A stretch of DNA of 64,000 nucleotides from Siphonodentalium dalli (lineage: Eukaryota > Mollusca > Scaphopoda > Gadilida > Siphonodentaliidae): NCBI GenBank assembly GCA_032622095.1, contig CP136069.1, forward strand, positions 2,327,462-2,391,461, given 5' to 3'. Within the stretch, counting starts at the first letter, position 1; every line of letters begins with the position of its first letter. Shown here in pieces: positions 12,101 to 22,639 of the stretch. The position numbers were made by a program, and so were the translations under genes. Under the pieces are notes generated by a model. The model was not told the DNA's origin, searched no databases, and saw only the letters and a list, made by a program, of their open reading frames with translations.

Positions 12101-13021
12101 AGAATGTTTCACTGATGAGTGTTTTATATTCCTTAAAGGCCTACTTAATTTTCGAATCTCCAGAAAACATGATTTACAACATATTCGATAATATATGCCA
12201 TTTGAAAGAAGTAGCCCCAAAACATTGTATTGTCGAATAAACTGTGAACTTGTGTGACACTGACGTGTGTTATGTGCTTAATTTCGATCTGGTGTGTACT
12301 GCCAGTTTATTATTTTCTATGGAAGGGGAATAACTCTTATCTTTTAGTTTTGAATTATGATGCATTCTGGGATGAATAATGGGGGAAGTCTCGTGGTGAA
12401 TCTGATAATCTATATCATTTGGTGGAGGCCTTTAGGCCACAGCTCTTCCGTATTCTGGTGGACTATTTATATTTCTGGTCCCTCTTACAAATGGTATATA
12501 ATATGGAATATCTTGTGTATAACGTGATCTGGCCAATCAAAAATTAAGTGGGGCTTTAAATATTGCAGTTTATCTGGGACAGCATAAACTCATAAATAGA
12601 CAAAATAGATAAAATCATTTATATTTATGCAGATGGTTCTATTCCCATCTACATGACCACTCTCCTCAGTCTAATGAGTTCCTGGAGTGAAGTGATTCTG
12701 GCACAGACATATCTCTGAGTTTTGTAAACTGGAGATGGATTATCTGAGAATGTTCTGTGGACGCTTTTTTCTCGGTTTGTAAGGGTACTTAAAATCTTAC
12801 TTCAAGATGAATCATGTGTGTCTGTTTCAAATCTCAGAGTATGCCTTCACAGTCAGTCAGGGGGACCCTGCTGAGATGCAAATGCTGTTGATGTGCGCAA
12901 ACATAGTATCTTTTTTTATTGGCCTTATCATTAACCATTACCTATATAGGAGCCATCTTTAGCATGTTAAATCATTACCTATATATGACCCATGTTTAAC
13001 ATTTCTGTCCTAATTTTACAG
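12101..13021. other. No gene seen; intron before STIL-like exon C
   Basis: The part up to about 12678 belongs to the segmental duplication. It contains 'ggtggaggcctttaggccac', a small palindrome. The rest is unremarkable and ends in the acceptor 'gtcctaattttacag'. Confidence 0.5.
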
Positions 13022-13239
13022 GTATTACAATCCATCCATGAATTCCACCGTAATTCCGAACATCAATTACAACTCTGTTATGTTCGACTTGGACACAGAC
13101 TCGTCCATGGAGATAAACGCCATGGCGATGAAATATCTATAGGACGAAGACCTGACTCGAGTGATGAAGCTACAGAGCTCCGCCATCTACAAAAAAGCGA
13201 AACAGGTACAGAAGAGCACTCTAATAATGCAGCTACTAG
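13022..13239 (+). pseudogene. STIL: STIL-like exon C (conserved 'ALKYL'-type region), one stop
   Basis: After the acceptor 'ctaattttacag' the first G completes the codon begun in exon B. The reading is 'YYNPSMNSTVIPNINYNSVM', then 'DTDSSMEINAMAMKYL', a TAG at 13140-13142, then 'DEDLTRVMKLQSSAIYKKAK' and 'QVQKSTLIMQLL', and a final G before gtaatt. The 'SxExNAxAxKYLxxxxL' pattern is a conserved block of STIL just upstream of the STAN motif. In vertebrates the stop position is occupied by a polar residue. Apart from the stop, the frame is open over all 72 codons. A CAG|gtacag inside the exon (13204) is an alternative donor. Confidence 0.72.
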
Positions 13240-13249
13240 GTAATTAGTT

Positions 13250-13800
13250 AGTAACCCACATGGAGCCCCACAGAGATGGAAACACACACTACGGAGTGTC
13301 GTCTGCACAGACTATGTGGGTCTCTCTGCTATGGGTGTATGTTTGTGTAACTTGGTGTATATTCTTCTTATACATTTAGTTCCCACAGGGAGCCTCACAC
13401 AGACTGAATCATGCACTGTGGAGTGCTGTCTACTCTATGTGGGGCTCTCTATGGGTCGACATTTATCAAGTGAGTTCATTTGTAATAACACACAGGGAGC
13501 CTCACACAGATGGAAGCATGCACTACAGAGTGTTATCTGCTCCAGTCTATGTGGGGTTCTCTATGGGTCGACATTTATCAAGTGAGTTCATGTGTAATAA
13601 CCCACAGGGAGCCTCACACAGACTGAAGCTTACACTATGGAGTGCTGTCTACTCTAGTCTATGTGGGGCTCTCTATGGGTCGACATTTATCAAGTGAGTT
13701 AATGTGTTATAACCCACAGGGAGCCTCACACAGATGGAAGCATGCACTACATAGTGTAATCTGATCCAGCCTATGTGGGGCTCTCTATAGGTTTGTGTTT
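13250..13800. repeat. 115-bp array combining MITE family B and an exon B donor edge
   Basis: Four to five units contain 'agggagcctcacacagatgg', 'gtctatgtggggctctctat' and 'gggtcgacatttatcaagtg'. The last part, 'atttatcaagtgagttcat', is the 3' edge of exon B with its splice donor, seen at about 13456, 13571 and 13686. Other family B copies in the window lack it. The first unit, directly after exon C, is more diverged. Frames at 13316-13697 read through the repeat and are not genes. Confidence 0.8.
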
Positions 13801-14049
13801 TCTATATAGTGATAAAGAGTGAAAATGTTTAATTTTGAATGAATATTCTTGAAATAGAATGATGGACATTGCATTTCAGTTCAAATTTTGCAACTCAACC
13901 ACTTTTGTTAAATGTTGATATGATTAAAATTAAATGTGATAATGTTGCATTAATTTTACTTGAATTTTCTAGTTGCAATCAGTTATGTTACATGTTGTCA
14001 GGGTTAACCCTTTCTATACAAAATACTCATTGATTAGTATTTATCCCTT

Positions 14050-14128
14050 AGGAAATGTTCAGATAATAAGTTCATTAAAACCATAATTATGTTGTTTGTT
14101 GAACTTTTTATCTGAACATTTCCTAAAT
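14050..14128. repeat. Short inverted repeat 'ttaggaaatgttcagataa'
   Basis: 'ttaggaaatgttcagataat' at 14049-14068 pairs with 'ttatctgaacatttcctaaa' at 14108-14127, giving a hairpin with a loop of about 40 bases. A related hairpin lies at 51680-51722. Confidence 0.7.
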
Positions 14129-14155
14129 AGGATTCCTTCTGCACTTTTATGATAA

Positions 14156-15663
14156 GGCCAAAAAAAATTAATAGTTCGGCTCTCGGGCCCCGGCGCATTG
14201 CCAAAAAGACCCCGCGTAGATGCTTTTTATTTCGAAAAATAACCTGGAAACGAAATCTGCGTACGATGAAATTTCTAGACTAATACAAAACTAGGAATTA
14301 AAACCGGAACGAAACTTCACATCATTACCGTATTGTCGCGGGTCATAGGAAATAAAAAGCATTAAAACATGGGTGGTCTGACGTGAACCAATAGAGAAGT
14401 AAGTATTTTTATGTAAGTATATCCTAAACCATCAGATGTCTGTTCATCGCGGTATAATTCAAATCCAAAAAAATTTTGTTCCGTATTGTGAACTCTGCAA
14501 TTCCGCGAGATTAATATTCCGCAAGACCGGAAATGTTAAAAATCGTCGGAAAATAAATGAAATTAAACTAATGCAGATCCAAAAATGGACATGTTGCTCC
14601 CAATTGAAGTAATCCACAAGACTAAAACGATTAGAAAGTGGTCTATCGTGTCAGTACCCGGCGATATAAACCGGGACCAGTTGCCAAAGACTTATTTAGC
14701 GGTAAAATCGATGATGTTCAACATGATGAAAATCCCGTTCCCGAAGAAATTAACCCTTACCACGAACACTCTCAGGGTAACACGGTCATCCATGTATTCG
14801 TCTCGGACAAGAAAACGGGGGAGTTTCAAAGAATAACTTTGAGTGCAGGTGTAGAGGAAACTGTTCAGTCATTTGTTCGATATATCAGGATTGAAATCAA
14901 ATTGAAAACTGACTTAAGCAGTGGTTCTGAATCAGCACCTAGTGTTAGCAGTCAACAGAGACAGAATGCATTCGAGATTTTGTTGAACAGTAGCAGAAAA
15001 CTTTGCTGGCCAGATAAATATTCTGAAGTGGATAATCGGGATATACAAAAAAATCATGTCCTGTATAATGATTTCATCGACTGGCTCCAAGAGCAGAAAC
15101 TTGGCTTCATGCCAAGTCATGTTAATACAGCAGGAAAAGATTTCTGCAAATTTGTTACAGATACACTCTGGTACGTGGATCCAGTCAGGAACCGATTTCA
15201 AGAACGGAGCATTTTATTGCCGAAAGTATTCGATAGATTCACCCGATACAATAACCCGAAGCTTCACAAGCATAAAATACCAAACATCTGCTTAGAAGAT
15301 TTAATAACACATGCCACTACCCTTGACCGTGTGACCGACCAACCGATACAAGACAGTCAACACTAATATAATATAAGTGACATTTATGTGTCAACACATG
15401 CAATGAACCACTGTTCTTTTTATTTTGTGAGCATTCCCTCATGTTTTTGCATTAAAGTTGTTGATAAAAGTTGTTGATAAAATTCTTCAGTCCAAAAAGG
15501 ATATATTACATGGTATAAAGTAAGGTAAAAGTAAGATAAATCAATTCCTTTTGCATCAGAAACACATCATAAATAATTATAAAAAATAAAAATAAAATCC
15601 TGCCTCCCTCACTGATTTGAAAAAAAAATTGCCCGAGAGCCTAATAATATATTTTTCTTGGCC
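14156..15663. mobile_element. PIF/Harbinger-like element with TAA TSD and an orphan ORF
   Basis: The ends are inverted: 'ggccaaaaaaaattaatag' then 'ggctctcggg' at the left, and 'cccgagagcc' then 'aatatatttttcttggcc' at the right. TAA flanks both sides (14153-14155, 15664-15666). GGCC-type ends with a 3-bp TWA target duplication are what PIF/Harbinger elements show. The element carries the open frame at 14585/14638-15366. The right half is repeated at 18122-18812 in the segmental duplication. Confidence 0.7.
14585..15366 (+). CDS. Transposon-borne protein of unknown function (about 240-260 aa, probably one frameshift)
   Basis: The ATG at 14585 opens a frame starting MDMLLPIEVIHKTKTIRKWS. The main long frame runs 14635-15366 in another register, so the present sequence probably has one frame change between about 14640 and 14760. 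The product is hydrophilic with no signal peptide or membrane segment. The C-terminal half ('YNDFIDWLQEQKLGFMPSHV', 'FCKFVTDTLWYVDPVRNRFQ', 'LLPKVFDRFTRYNNPKLHKH') is rich in aromatic and basic residues and looks folded. It contains no DDE catalytic triad or zinc finger that I can point to. Its location between Harbinger-like terminal repeats suggests the accessory, DNA-binding type of protein such elements carry beside the transposase, but that is inference. The truncated duplicate at 18134-18520 is nearly identical. Confidence 0.45.
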
Positions 15664-15840
15664 TAAGTTGTCTGCCTATATTTCCTGAACACCCCTCCAG
15701 ATGAAGAACAGACCATTCCAATGTAGACTTTTATAAATGACGGAAGAATCCATTTTGTAAAGAAAGGGTTAAAAGACTCGGGTGGAAGTAATAGTTTTCA
15801 TGACTTAAAGATGGTCACTCTTTTCCTAAACACGTTTTTT

Positions 15841-15861
15841 ATATATATATATATATATATA
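15841..15861. repeat. (TA)n microsatellite
   Basis: About ten TA units directly before the CTAG end of the Helitron-like element. The duplicate at 18906-18913 is much shorter because about 119 bases are missing there. Confidence 0.9.
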
Positions 15862-16133
15862 CTAGCCGATGAGCCGACGTTGTCCGGGCTATTCAAAAAC
15901 CAAATTTCAATTTCCGAGATCTGGTCTGCGCATGCGCGAAGCTGGCGTCGCACGGGCTCGGCGACCCGATAAAATTCGTATCCGGGGCTGCACGGGCTCG
16001 CCAATATGACAACGACCACCGCCTGGTCAAACTACACACACGTACCAAGTTTAGTCCCGATCGGTCGAGAATCGTAGATTTGTATTAATGACAGACAGAC
16101 AAACAGACAGAGGTCTTCAAAATATATATGAGA
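15862..16133 (-). mobile_element. Helitron-like non-autonomous element (copy 1)
   Basis: Read on the minus strand it starts TCTCATATATATTTTGAAGA and ends with a GC-rich stem ('cccggacaacgt') followed by 'ggctcatcggCTAG'. The TC start, 3' hairpin and CTAG end are Helitron-type termini. The same family, longer and internally repeated, occurs at 26426-27049. Confidence 0.6.
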
Positions 16134-16391
16134 TAACTAATCTATAAATACTAATGTGTGTCTCTGACTCTCTCTCTCTGAATGTTCCTTATAGCCGTCC
16201 ACATTTCTGCACCGATTGCGATAACATGAATTGTCATTTTTTAAATCCTAAGCATGATGTCCGAAAGTTTATACACATAACTTCCTGTATTTGTTGGTTC
16301 CTGGAAATCCATGTACAAAATTGAGTCCAAAAGTTTATACACATAACTGTTCCTGTATTCGCAGATTCATGTAAATCCATGTACGTAATTA

Positions 16392-17365
16392 CAGTAAAAC
16401 CTCTCCAAACCAAACACCATTCGGACCAGCCCTTCTGTTCGGTTTAAAACGGTGTTCGGTTTATAGAAAATCGTATTACGGTCGGAATGTATTGACGTCA
16501 TTACTAAGACTAAGAGTTGTCGAATCACAACCAACTCATTATTGATTAATTAAACTGTATTGAATAAATTACCAACTAAAATATAAATAACAATAGATAA
16601 AACATGTTATAATAAGAATTAGAAACATGGTCTATTAAGATATAATACATGTATAGATAAGGCAGGAAACTTGGAAAAGATAAATTTTATGGTGATTTTT
16701 TAAAATGTCGCTAAAAATTTCACATCATTAGTAGAGTAGTTTATTTAATATTCGTACCAATTTAATTTGCGGTGTTTTGTTCGGCGAACGCTTTGAACTG
16801 GATTATAACGGCAGCTGTCTGATTAAATAACTGTATGCTTATTTAACACTTTGAGTGAACAAAGGTGACTTCAGAGTTAATACCGTGCTGACACTATGTT
16901 TTTACATCAATCACTGAGATGAATTGGACTTTTTACGACCACTGTCCAAACTCAACACTAATTAGCTAAAAGTACACGATGGTAGTCTATTGTCACCACT
17001 AAAGTTTTAATCAACCTGTCACAATGAATGAGCCATCATGACCACTCAGAGTTGAATGTATAGACCAGAAATTTAAACTTATAAAGGATCCCCTGCAGTC
17101 TAGAGCCAAAACGAGCTCAGCATCAAGTATGTCAAATCTACCGCACGTGCGTTCGGTTGGTATCGCTTTCCACATTTGGATGTCGGAGGTAAAAATTAAT
17201 GTATTCATTCACTTTTGGAATATAAAAGCCGTCCGATGTTCGGAATAGAGAGTTTCCGGTTTACATAGGTAATTTTTAGTTAGAATGCACTTTTGGGTCC
17301 AGACAATTTGTTCGGTATGGAGAGGGATTCAGTTTATAAAGCTCCGATTTGGAGAGGTTTTACTG
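16392..17365. mobile_element. pogo/Tc1-mariner-like element (duplicate)
   Basis: Same ends and TA flanks as 11071-12035. It arrived with the segmental duplication, not by transposition, since its flanks also match. Confidence 0.8.
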
Positions 17366-17973
17366 TATGTCCGAAAATTTATACACGTAACTGTACCTGT
17401 ATTCGCGGGTTCTTTTAAATCCATGCTATTAGAGTGTTTTATATTCCTTAAAGGCCTACTTAATTTTCGAATCTCCAGAAAACATGATTTACAACATATT
17501 CGATAATATATGCCATTTGAAAGAAGTAGCCCCAAAACATTGTATTGTCGAATAAACTGTGAACTTGTGTGACACTGACGTGTGTTATATGCTTAATTTC
17601 GATCTGGTGTGTACTGCCAGTTTATTATTTTCTATGGAAGGGGAATAACTCTTATCTTTTAGTTTTGAATTATGATGCATTCTGGGATGAATAATGGGGG
17701 AAGTCTTGTGGTGAATCTGATAATCTATATTATTTGGTGGAGGCCTTTAGGCCACAGCTCTTCCGTATTCTGGTGGAATATATATATTTCTGGTCCCTCT
17801 TACAAATGGTATATAATATGGAATATCTTGTGTATAACGTGATCTGGCCAATCAAAAATTAAGTGGGCCTTTAAATATTGCAGTTTATCTGGGACAGCAT
17901 AAACTCATAAATAGACAAAATAGATAAAATCATTTCTATTTATGCAGATGGTTCTATTCCCACTCTCCTCAGT

Positions 17974-18120
17974 GGTTTGCCACACATGGTCGACGAGTTT
18001 ATCAGCCATTGAAATCACTGTTAGATTAGCCGTAAGTGTGCGGATTTCCTCCACCATTAAAACTGGCAATGTCGTGATATGGCCTTAGTGGCTAAAGCGA
18101 CATAAAACCCCAATCAATCA
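17974..18120 (+). mobile_element. 5'-truncated SINE at a deletion breakpoint
   Basis: This is the 3' half of the tRNA-derived SINE found complete at 31767-32083 on the minus strand, from 'ggtttgccacacatggtcga' to the tail 'accccaatcaatcaatca'. It lies exactly between copy 1-equivalent positions 12678 and 14969. The tRNA promoter region is missing. Confidence 0.85.
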
Positions 18121-18121
18121 A

Positions 18122-18520
18122 TCATTCGAGATTTTGTTGAACAGTTGCAGAAAACTTTGCTGGCCAGATAAATATTCTGAAGTGGATAATCGGGATATAC
18201 AAAAAAATCATGTCCTGTATAATGATTTCATCGACTGGCTCCAAGAGCAGAAACTTGGCTTCATGCCAAGTCATGTTAATACAGCAGGAAAAGTTTTCTG
18301 CAAATTTGTTACAGATACACTCTGGTACGTGGATCCAGTCAGGAACCGATTTCAAGAACGGAGCATTTTATTGCCGAAAGTATTCGATAGATTCACCCGA
18401 TACAATAACCCGAAGCTTCACAAGCATAAAATACCAAACATCTGCTTAGAAGATTTAATAACACATGCCACTACACTTGACCGTGTGACCGACCAACCGA
18501 TACAAGACAGTCCACACTAA
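18122..18520 (+). pseudogene. Truncated duplicate of the orphan transposon ORF
   Basis: The frame at 18134-18520 gives 128 residues equal to the C-terminal part of the protein at 14635-15366, with only a few substitutions near its ends. The N-terminal ~110 codons were removed by the 2.29-kb deletion. The first codons now read out of the SINE tail. It cannot be translated as the original protein. Confidence 0.8.
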
Positions 18521-18913
18521 TATAATAATATAAGTGACATTTATGTGTCAACACATGCAATGAACCACTGTTCTTTTTATTTTGTGAGCATTCCCTCATG
18601 TTTTTGCATTAAAGTTGTTGATAAAAGTTGTTGATAAAAATCTTCAGTCCAAAAAGGATATATTACATGGTATAAAGTAAGGTAAAAGTAAGATAAATCA
18701 ATTCCTTTTGCATCAGAAACACATCATAAATAATTATAAAAAATAAAAATAAAATCCTGCCTCCCTCACTGATTTGAAAAAAAAATTGCCCGAGAGCCTA
18801 ATAATATATTTTTCTTGGCCTAAGTTGTCTGCCTATATTTCCTGAACACCCCTCCAGATGAAGAACAGACCATTCCAATGTAGACTTTTATAAATGACGG
18901 AAGAATATATATA

Positions 18914-19185
18914 CTAGCCGATGAGCCGATGTTGTCCGGGCTATTCAAAAACCAAATTTCAATTTCTGAGATCTGGTCTGCGCATGCGCGAAGCTGGCGT
19001 CGCACGGGCTCGGCAACCCGATAAAATTCGTATCCGGGGCTGCATGGGCTCGCCAATATGACAACGACCACCGCCTGGTCAAACTACACACACGTACCAA
19101 ATTTAGTCCCGATCGGTCGAGAATCGTAGATTTGTATTAATGACAGACAGACAGACAGACAGAGGTCTTCAAAATATATATGAGA
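18914..19185 (-). mobile_element. Helitron-like non-autonomous element (duplicate)
   Basis: Same as 15862-16133 with a handful of substitutions, duplicated with its flanks. Confidence 0.6.
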
Positions 19186-19278
19186 TAACTAATCTATAAA
19201 TACTAATGTGTGTCTCTGACTCTCTCTCTCTGAATGTTCCTTATAGCCGTCCACATTTCTGCACCGATTGCGATAACA

Positions 19279-20890
19279 TTTGGCACTCCAGGTAACATGG
19301 TCTGGGTCTGTCCGACGTCTCGTTAATGTCATATCCACATGGGCAAACAGGTTTCTCCGGAACTAATGGCCCTCTTGGTAACATGGGATGGGTCCTGACT
19401 CGCCCGACATCGCTTTTTGACGTTATGACGAATGCACTGAAATTTGATACGGCCATGTATTTTGGCTCCATGTGTAGCATGAGCTTGGTCCGTACTCCAC
19501 CTGACATCATGTCAGGCCTCAGCCTAGGGGTCCAGAACAGGGAGACTTGAAGTCTCCCTCCAGGAAATTTAGGGAGACTTCAGGGAGAAGTGGGGAGACT
19601 ACCAAAAATTAACAATTTTCAAATATCGCTTTATTTTATAACATCTGACAATAAAATTTAAAAAAAGATAAAATAAGAAATAAAACTAAAAAAAATTGAC
19701 TTTATCTGAAATTAGCTTAATTAATTGTTATTATACATTTAAAAATTTTGGAAATGTTTTGTGTAGCTATCATTTAAGCAAGACAATTATCAATTTACAG
19801 TAGTAGTTAATTTTTTAACTAAATGAATGTAGTATTATTTCCTAGACTGCAGCTTGGAAGATACGTTTGTACAGTCTGAATCATGATGCATGTAACTTTG
19901 TAAGTTTAATTTGGTCACGGCTGTAATGTGGGTGTCCGCTAAAATAAACAATAAGGACTAACTAACAAAGGAGTTGCAAAAGCTTTTATTAATTAATGGC
20001 CTCCCTTAATTAATGCCAACATCACTGGTATAATCCGATTAAAGCAATAAACTTGACATTATTTTAATTACGGAAGCGGTCTCTTCAAAAAGCCCGACGC
20101 GGTCTCTTCAAAAAGTCCGACGCGTTACCGAAACGAACTTCCGAAGCGCCTGGTACATACTCTGATAATGTCGTAATTGTTTTATATCTGAAAAGCGGGA
20201 CTGCGGCCTTTTAAGTTAATTAAAACATTTATTTGTGACACTCACGATGGTCAGTAACAACACAGATGTTAACATCTCATCGTGTTTTCAGCGTGTCAAA
20301 ACATTCGTGATTAACATTCATTACCGCAAAGGGAATAAAGGCGACTGAATAACAACACAAAACAATAGGTCATATTTTATTTTTTATTTTAACACTTGGG
20401 TCTTTGTCTCTGCATCGTCTATTTCTTTTTGGGATGGCCGCCACAATTCATCTATATACGGACATGTCCGGAAAAGAAACTAGAAACAAAAATTAAGAAA
20501 AAAAAAAAAAAAATCCCCCTAAAATTGACGATAGGGCGAAGTTAGCGACAGTAAGGTGACAATCTCGCCCGAGTCGCCTTGTGAGCTGAGGCCTGCATCA
20601 TGTGTTGATGTTATGAGAACTAATGGCATTACATCCGCACTGAAATTCAGCCCTCTGGGTAACATGGACTGAGTTCTGATTCCCTAATCTTGCGCTTTGA
20701 TGTTAATGTCCGCACAGGCATTGTGGTTCTCAGAATCTACTGGGCGGATCTCACTTAAATTTGGTGTGGTATTTCGGCCCTCATGGTAACATGGGCTGGG
20801 TCTCAACTTCGCCTTTATTTTCTACAGTATCAGAACAAAGTACTTTAACAATAAAATGCTCTTTAATATCCCTGCAAAGGCGGGTACATC
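19279..20890. repeat. Repeat tract with 'ggtaacatggg' motifs, split by an inserted element
   Basis: 'ggtaacatgg' recurs at about 19292, 19379, 20658 and 20788 in similar surroundings. From about 19540 ('cagggagacttgaagtctcc') to about 20580 ('gagtcgccttg') an AT-rich stretch intervenes. Its ends are weakly inverted (cagggagactt/gagtcgccttg), as in hAT elements, but I could not find a target-site duplication. It includes a direct repeat 'gcggtctcttcaaaaagycc' at 20086-20125. No gene seen. Confidence 0.45.
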
Positions 20891-21610
20891 CACTAGTATA
20901 TATATATATTTCCGGGGCCCAATCTGGGGTATAATATCAGTTGAAGATTCCTGTCCAGAAATGCTTCTATCCATTAATTTTTATTTTATATCCATATTTT
21001 ATTATATAATGCGATAATTAAGTGGGGCATATTCTGTTACCATTTTTAGAATTTTAGAAAGAGTTATCAGTCCTTCCAACATGGAAAACACGGCGAGAAC
21101 ACTTATTTGCTCTCGCAATTCAGAAGACAGGTGTGATTGTGCCCATAATATAATCGTAAGTTGGGCTTTTCTCAAACAAAATGTCATTGTGGGATAGACC
21201 TATGTCCAGTTACACTTTCACATGCCCATAATTTAACTGAGATGGGAAAGGTTCTAAATATACCTTCAAATAGCTCAAAATATTGAATCAACGATTACAG
21301 TGACCAGAAACATTTTGACAAGAGGGACGAGTGCTAATTTTAGCCCCCATGAATTAAAAATTATGGGTGCGAAAGCAATCGCTCCTGTCTCCTGGTATCC
21401 CGCATGGTACACTCATAATGAACGCGAGCCGTAAATTGTCCCAAATTGTTTATATGTATATTTTATACCAGAAAATTCAAAATAAAATCAATATTAATTG
21501 ATGGAGTCATTTCCTGACAAGGGTCTTCGATTCATTCGTATTATTTTAGACCCAGGGAACTACATAAAACTTGTTATTTGAAGAGATAGACAATCAGTAA
21601 AGTTTCCTTG
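20891..21610. other. No gene seen; intron before STIL-like exon D
   Basis: A short TA microsatellite lies at about 20899-20910. The rest is AT-rich with no recognised repeat or coding frame. Confidence 0.5.
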
Positions 21611-21788
21611 GAGTAATAAACTATGAATTAACTCGCATTCTCATCTTATTTATAGGTAGCGATAAGGAGAGTAATAAACTATGAATTAACTCGCATTCTC
21701 ATCTTATTTATAGGTAGCGATAAGGAGAGTAATAAACTATGAATTAACTCGCATGCTCATCTTATTTCTAGGTAGCAATGAGGCGAGT
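21611..21788 (+). repeat. Acceptor and first bases of STIL-like exon D, tandemly triplicated (58-bp period)
   Basis: Units begin at 21611, 21669 and 21727 ('gagtaataaactatgaatta'). Each ends with a pyrimidine-rich stretch, tag, and the exon-like bases 'gtagcgataaggagagta'. The third unit is the real exon start (21772). Unit and exon share GAGTA at the breakpoint. Confidence 0.85.
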
Positions 21789-22588
21789 ACACCAAACGTG
21801 ACGAAATTCGGGATGTCACCGAATAACCTGACAATGGGAACGAACCAGTATGTGGAACATCATGGACTTCTAAGTGAAACAGTAACAACAACAATGCTAA
21901 TGAGACATTATTTCCATTAGACAAGACGATACAGTTGAAAGTAGATTATAGTGTTAATATTCCTGATATACCTATGAATGGGATGATGGCTAGTGATTCG
22001 ATTCAGTCAATGAGGATAGATTTGACACATCATCATACAAATGGGCTGGCGAGTGATTCGATTCAAATGACGAGGATAGCTTCGCTGCGTCATCATGATT
22101 ATCGTTATGGTAACCAGATGTCTCCTGTGAAAAATTGTGTTTTTTTTAGACTCACGACTCACGTGTTCCTCCTCAGCCGTTTGTTGATAAGAACCAATAC
22201 TTGTCGCCACTGATGAACCATGCTGGTGACAGATTTAATAACAGTGACGGCTAGTGGCAGATACCTGTGCAGCAATTCTCAATTTCAAGATCGTCACTAT
22301 GTCAACCAGCCACACCAAGGAAACAATTCACCATACCAACCTCATCGCTATGGTAATCAAACTAACAATCGGAGACCTGCTCCAGTGAGAAACGAGAATA
22401 TCCATCCTGCCACAGATTCAAGTCCAGTCAGTAGTTGCTATGGCAACCAGGCTTATACAGCCACCAGTCTGAAGAAGCATATTGGAAACATTAACCTGGT
22501 TCAGGAGGAGTATATGTTCAATGCTATTCAAGAAGAGGACAATATCTTAGATATACCAAAACTCAGACAGTTACCAAAATTATTATAA
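21772..22588 (+). pseudogene. STIL: STIL-like terminal exon D: STAN motif and C-terminus, broken
   Basis: GT after the acceptor completes the codon begun in exon C. The reading 'NVTKFGMSPNNLTMGTNQYV' then 'EHHGLL' is the STAN motif, the short helical segment with which STIL binds SAS-6 to build the cartwheel. A frame change near 21880 leads to 'NETLFPLDKTIQLKVDYSVN', another at the T8 run near 22140 leads to 'PPQPFVDKNQYLSPLMNHAG', TAG follows at about 22252, and a third change near 22280 leads to 'QDRHYVNQPHQGNNSPYQPH'. The last frame ends 'EEDNILDIPKLRQLPKLL' and TAA. A final L-R-Q-L-P-K-L is characteristic of STIL C-termini. A possible poly(A) signal (aataaa) lies near 22850. Confidence 0.75.
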
Positions 22589-22639
22589 CTAACCTAGTAA
22601 ATAGATCAGGGTTCCAGGCTAATTTTAATATTCCCATTT

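Larger units (their letters stand above)
10905..16226. repeat. Tandem segmental duplication, copy 1 (about 5.3 kb)
   Basis: Nearly identical to copy 2 (16227-19278), which starts again at 'tgaattgtcattttttaaat' directly after 'ccgattgcgataaca'. The natural continuation of copy 1 ('gcgataacatttggcac') appears only after copy 2, so this is a head-to-tail duplication. Copy 1 retains the complete pogo-like element, the Harbinger-like element and the longer AT microsatellite that copy 2 has partly lost. Confidence 0.9.
16227..19278. repeat. Tandem segmental duplication, copy 2, with two internal deletions
   Basis: Matches 10905-16226 with only scattered differences. It lacks about 2.29 kb (copy 1 positions 12679-14968), replaced by a SINE fragment, and about 119 bases upstream of the Helitron-like end. 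A few short indels (for example at 16763 and 17092) separate the copies, which indicates a recent event. Confidence 0.9.
5605..22588 (+). pseudogene. STIL: STIL-like gene copy (centriole duplication factor), C-terminal half, decayed
   Basis: Four exon-like blocks (5605-6318, 7958-8139, 13022-13239, 21772-22588) have acceptor and donor sites and compatible phases: A ends with one base of a codon that B completes, B ends AA and C supplies G, C ends G and D supplies GT. STIL (Ana2 in flies, SAS-5 in worms) binds the kinase PLK4 and recruits SAS-6 to start the procentriole. The STAN motif and the C-terminal LRQLPKL are family hallmarks. In-frame stops lie at 5735 (TGA), 6170 (TAA), 13140 (TAG) and about 22252 (TAG), and frame changes occur in exons A, B and D. 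Retained introns rule out a processed copy. N-terminal exons were not found. Alternatives are a badly assembled haplotype or an indel-rich consensus, but the clean CRYZ exons nearby argue against poor base quality. Confidence 0.7.
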
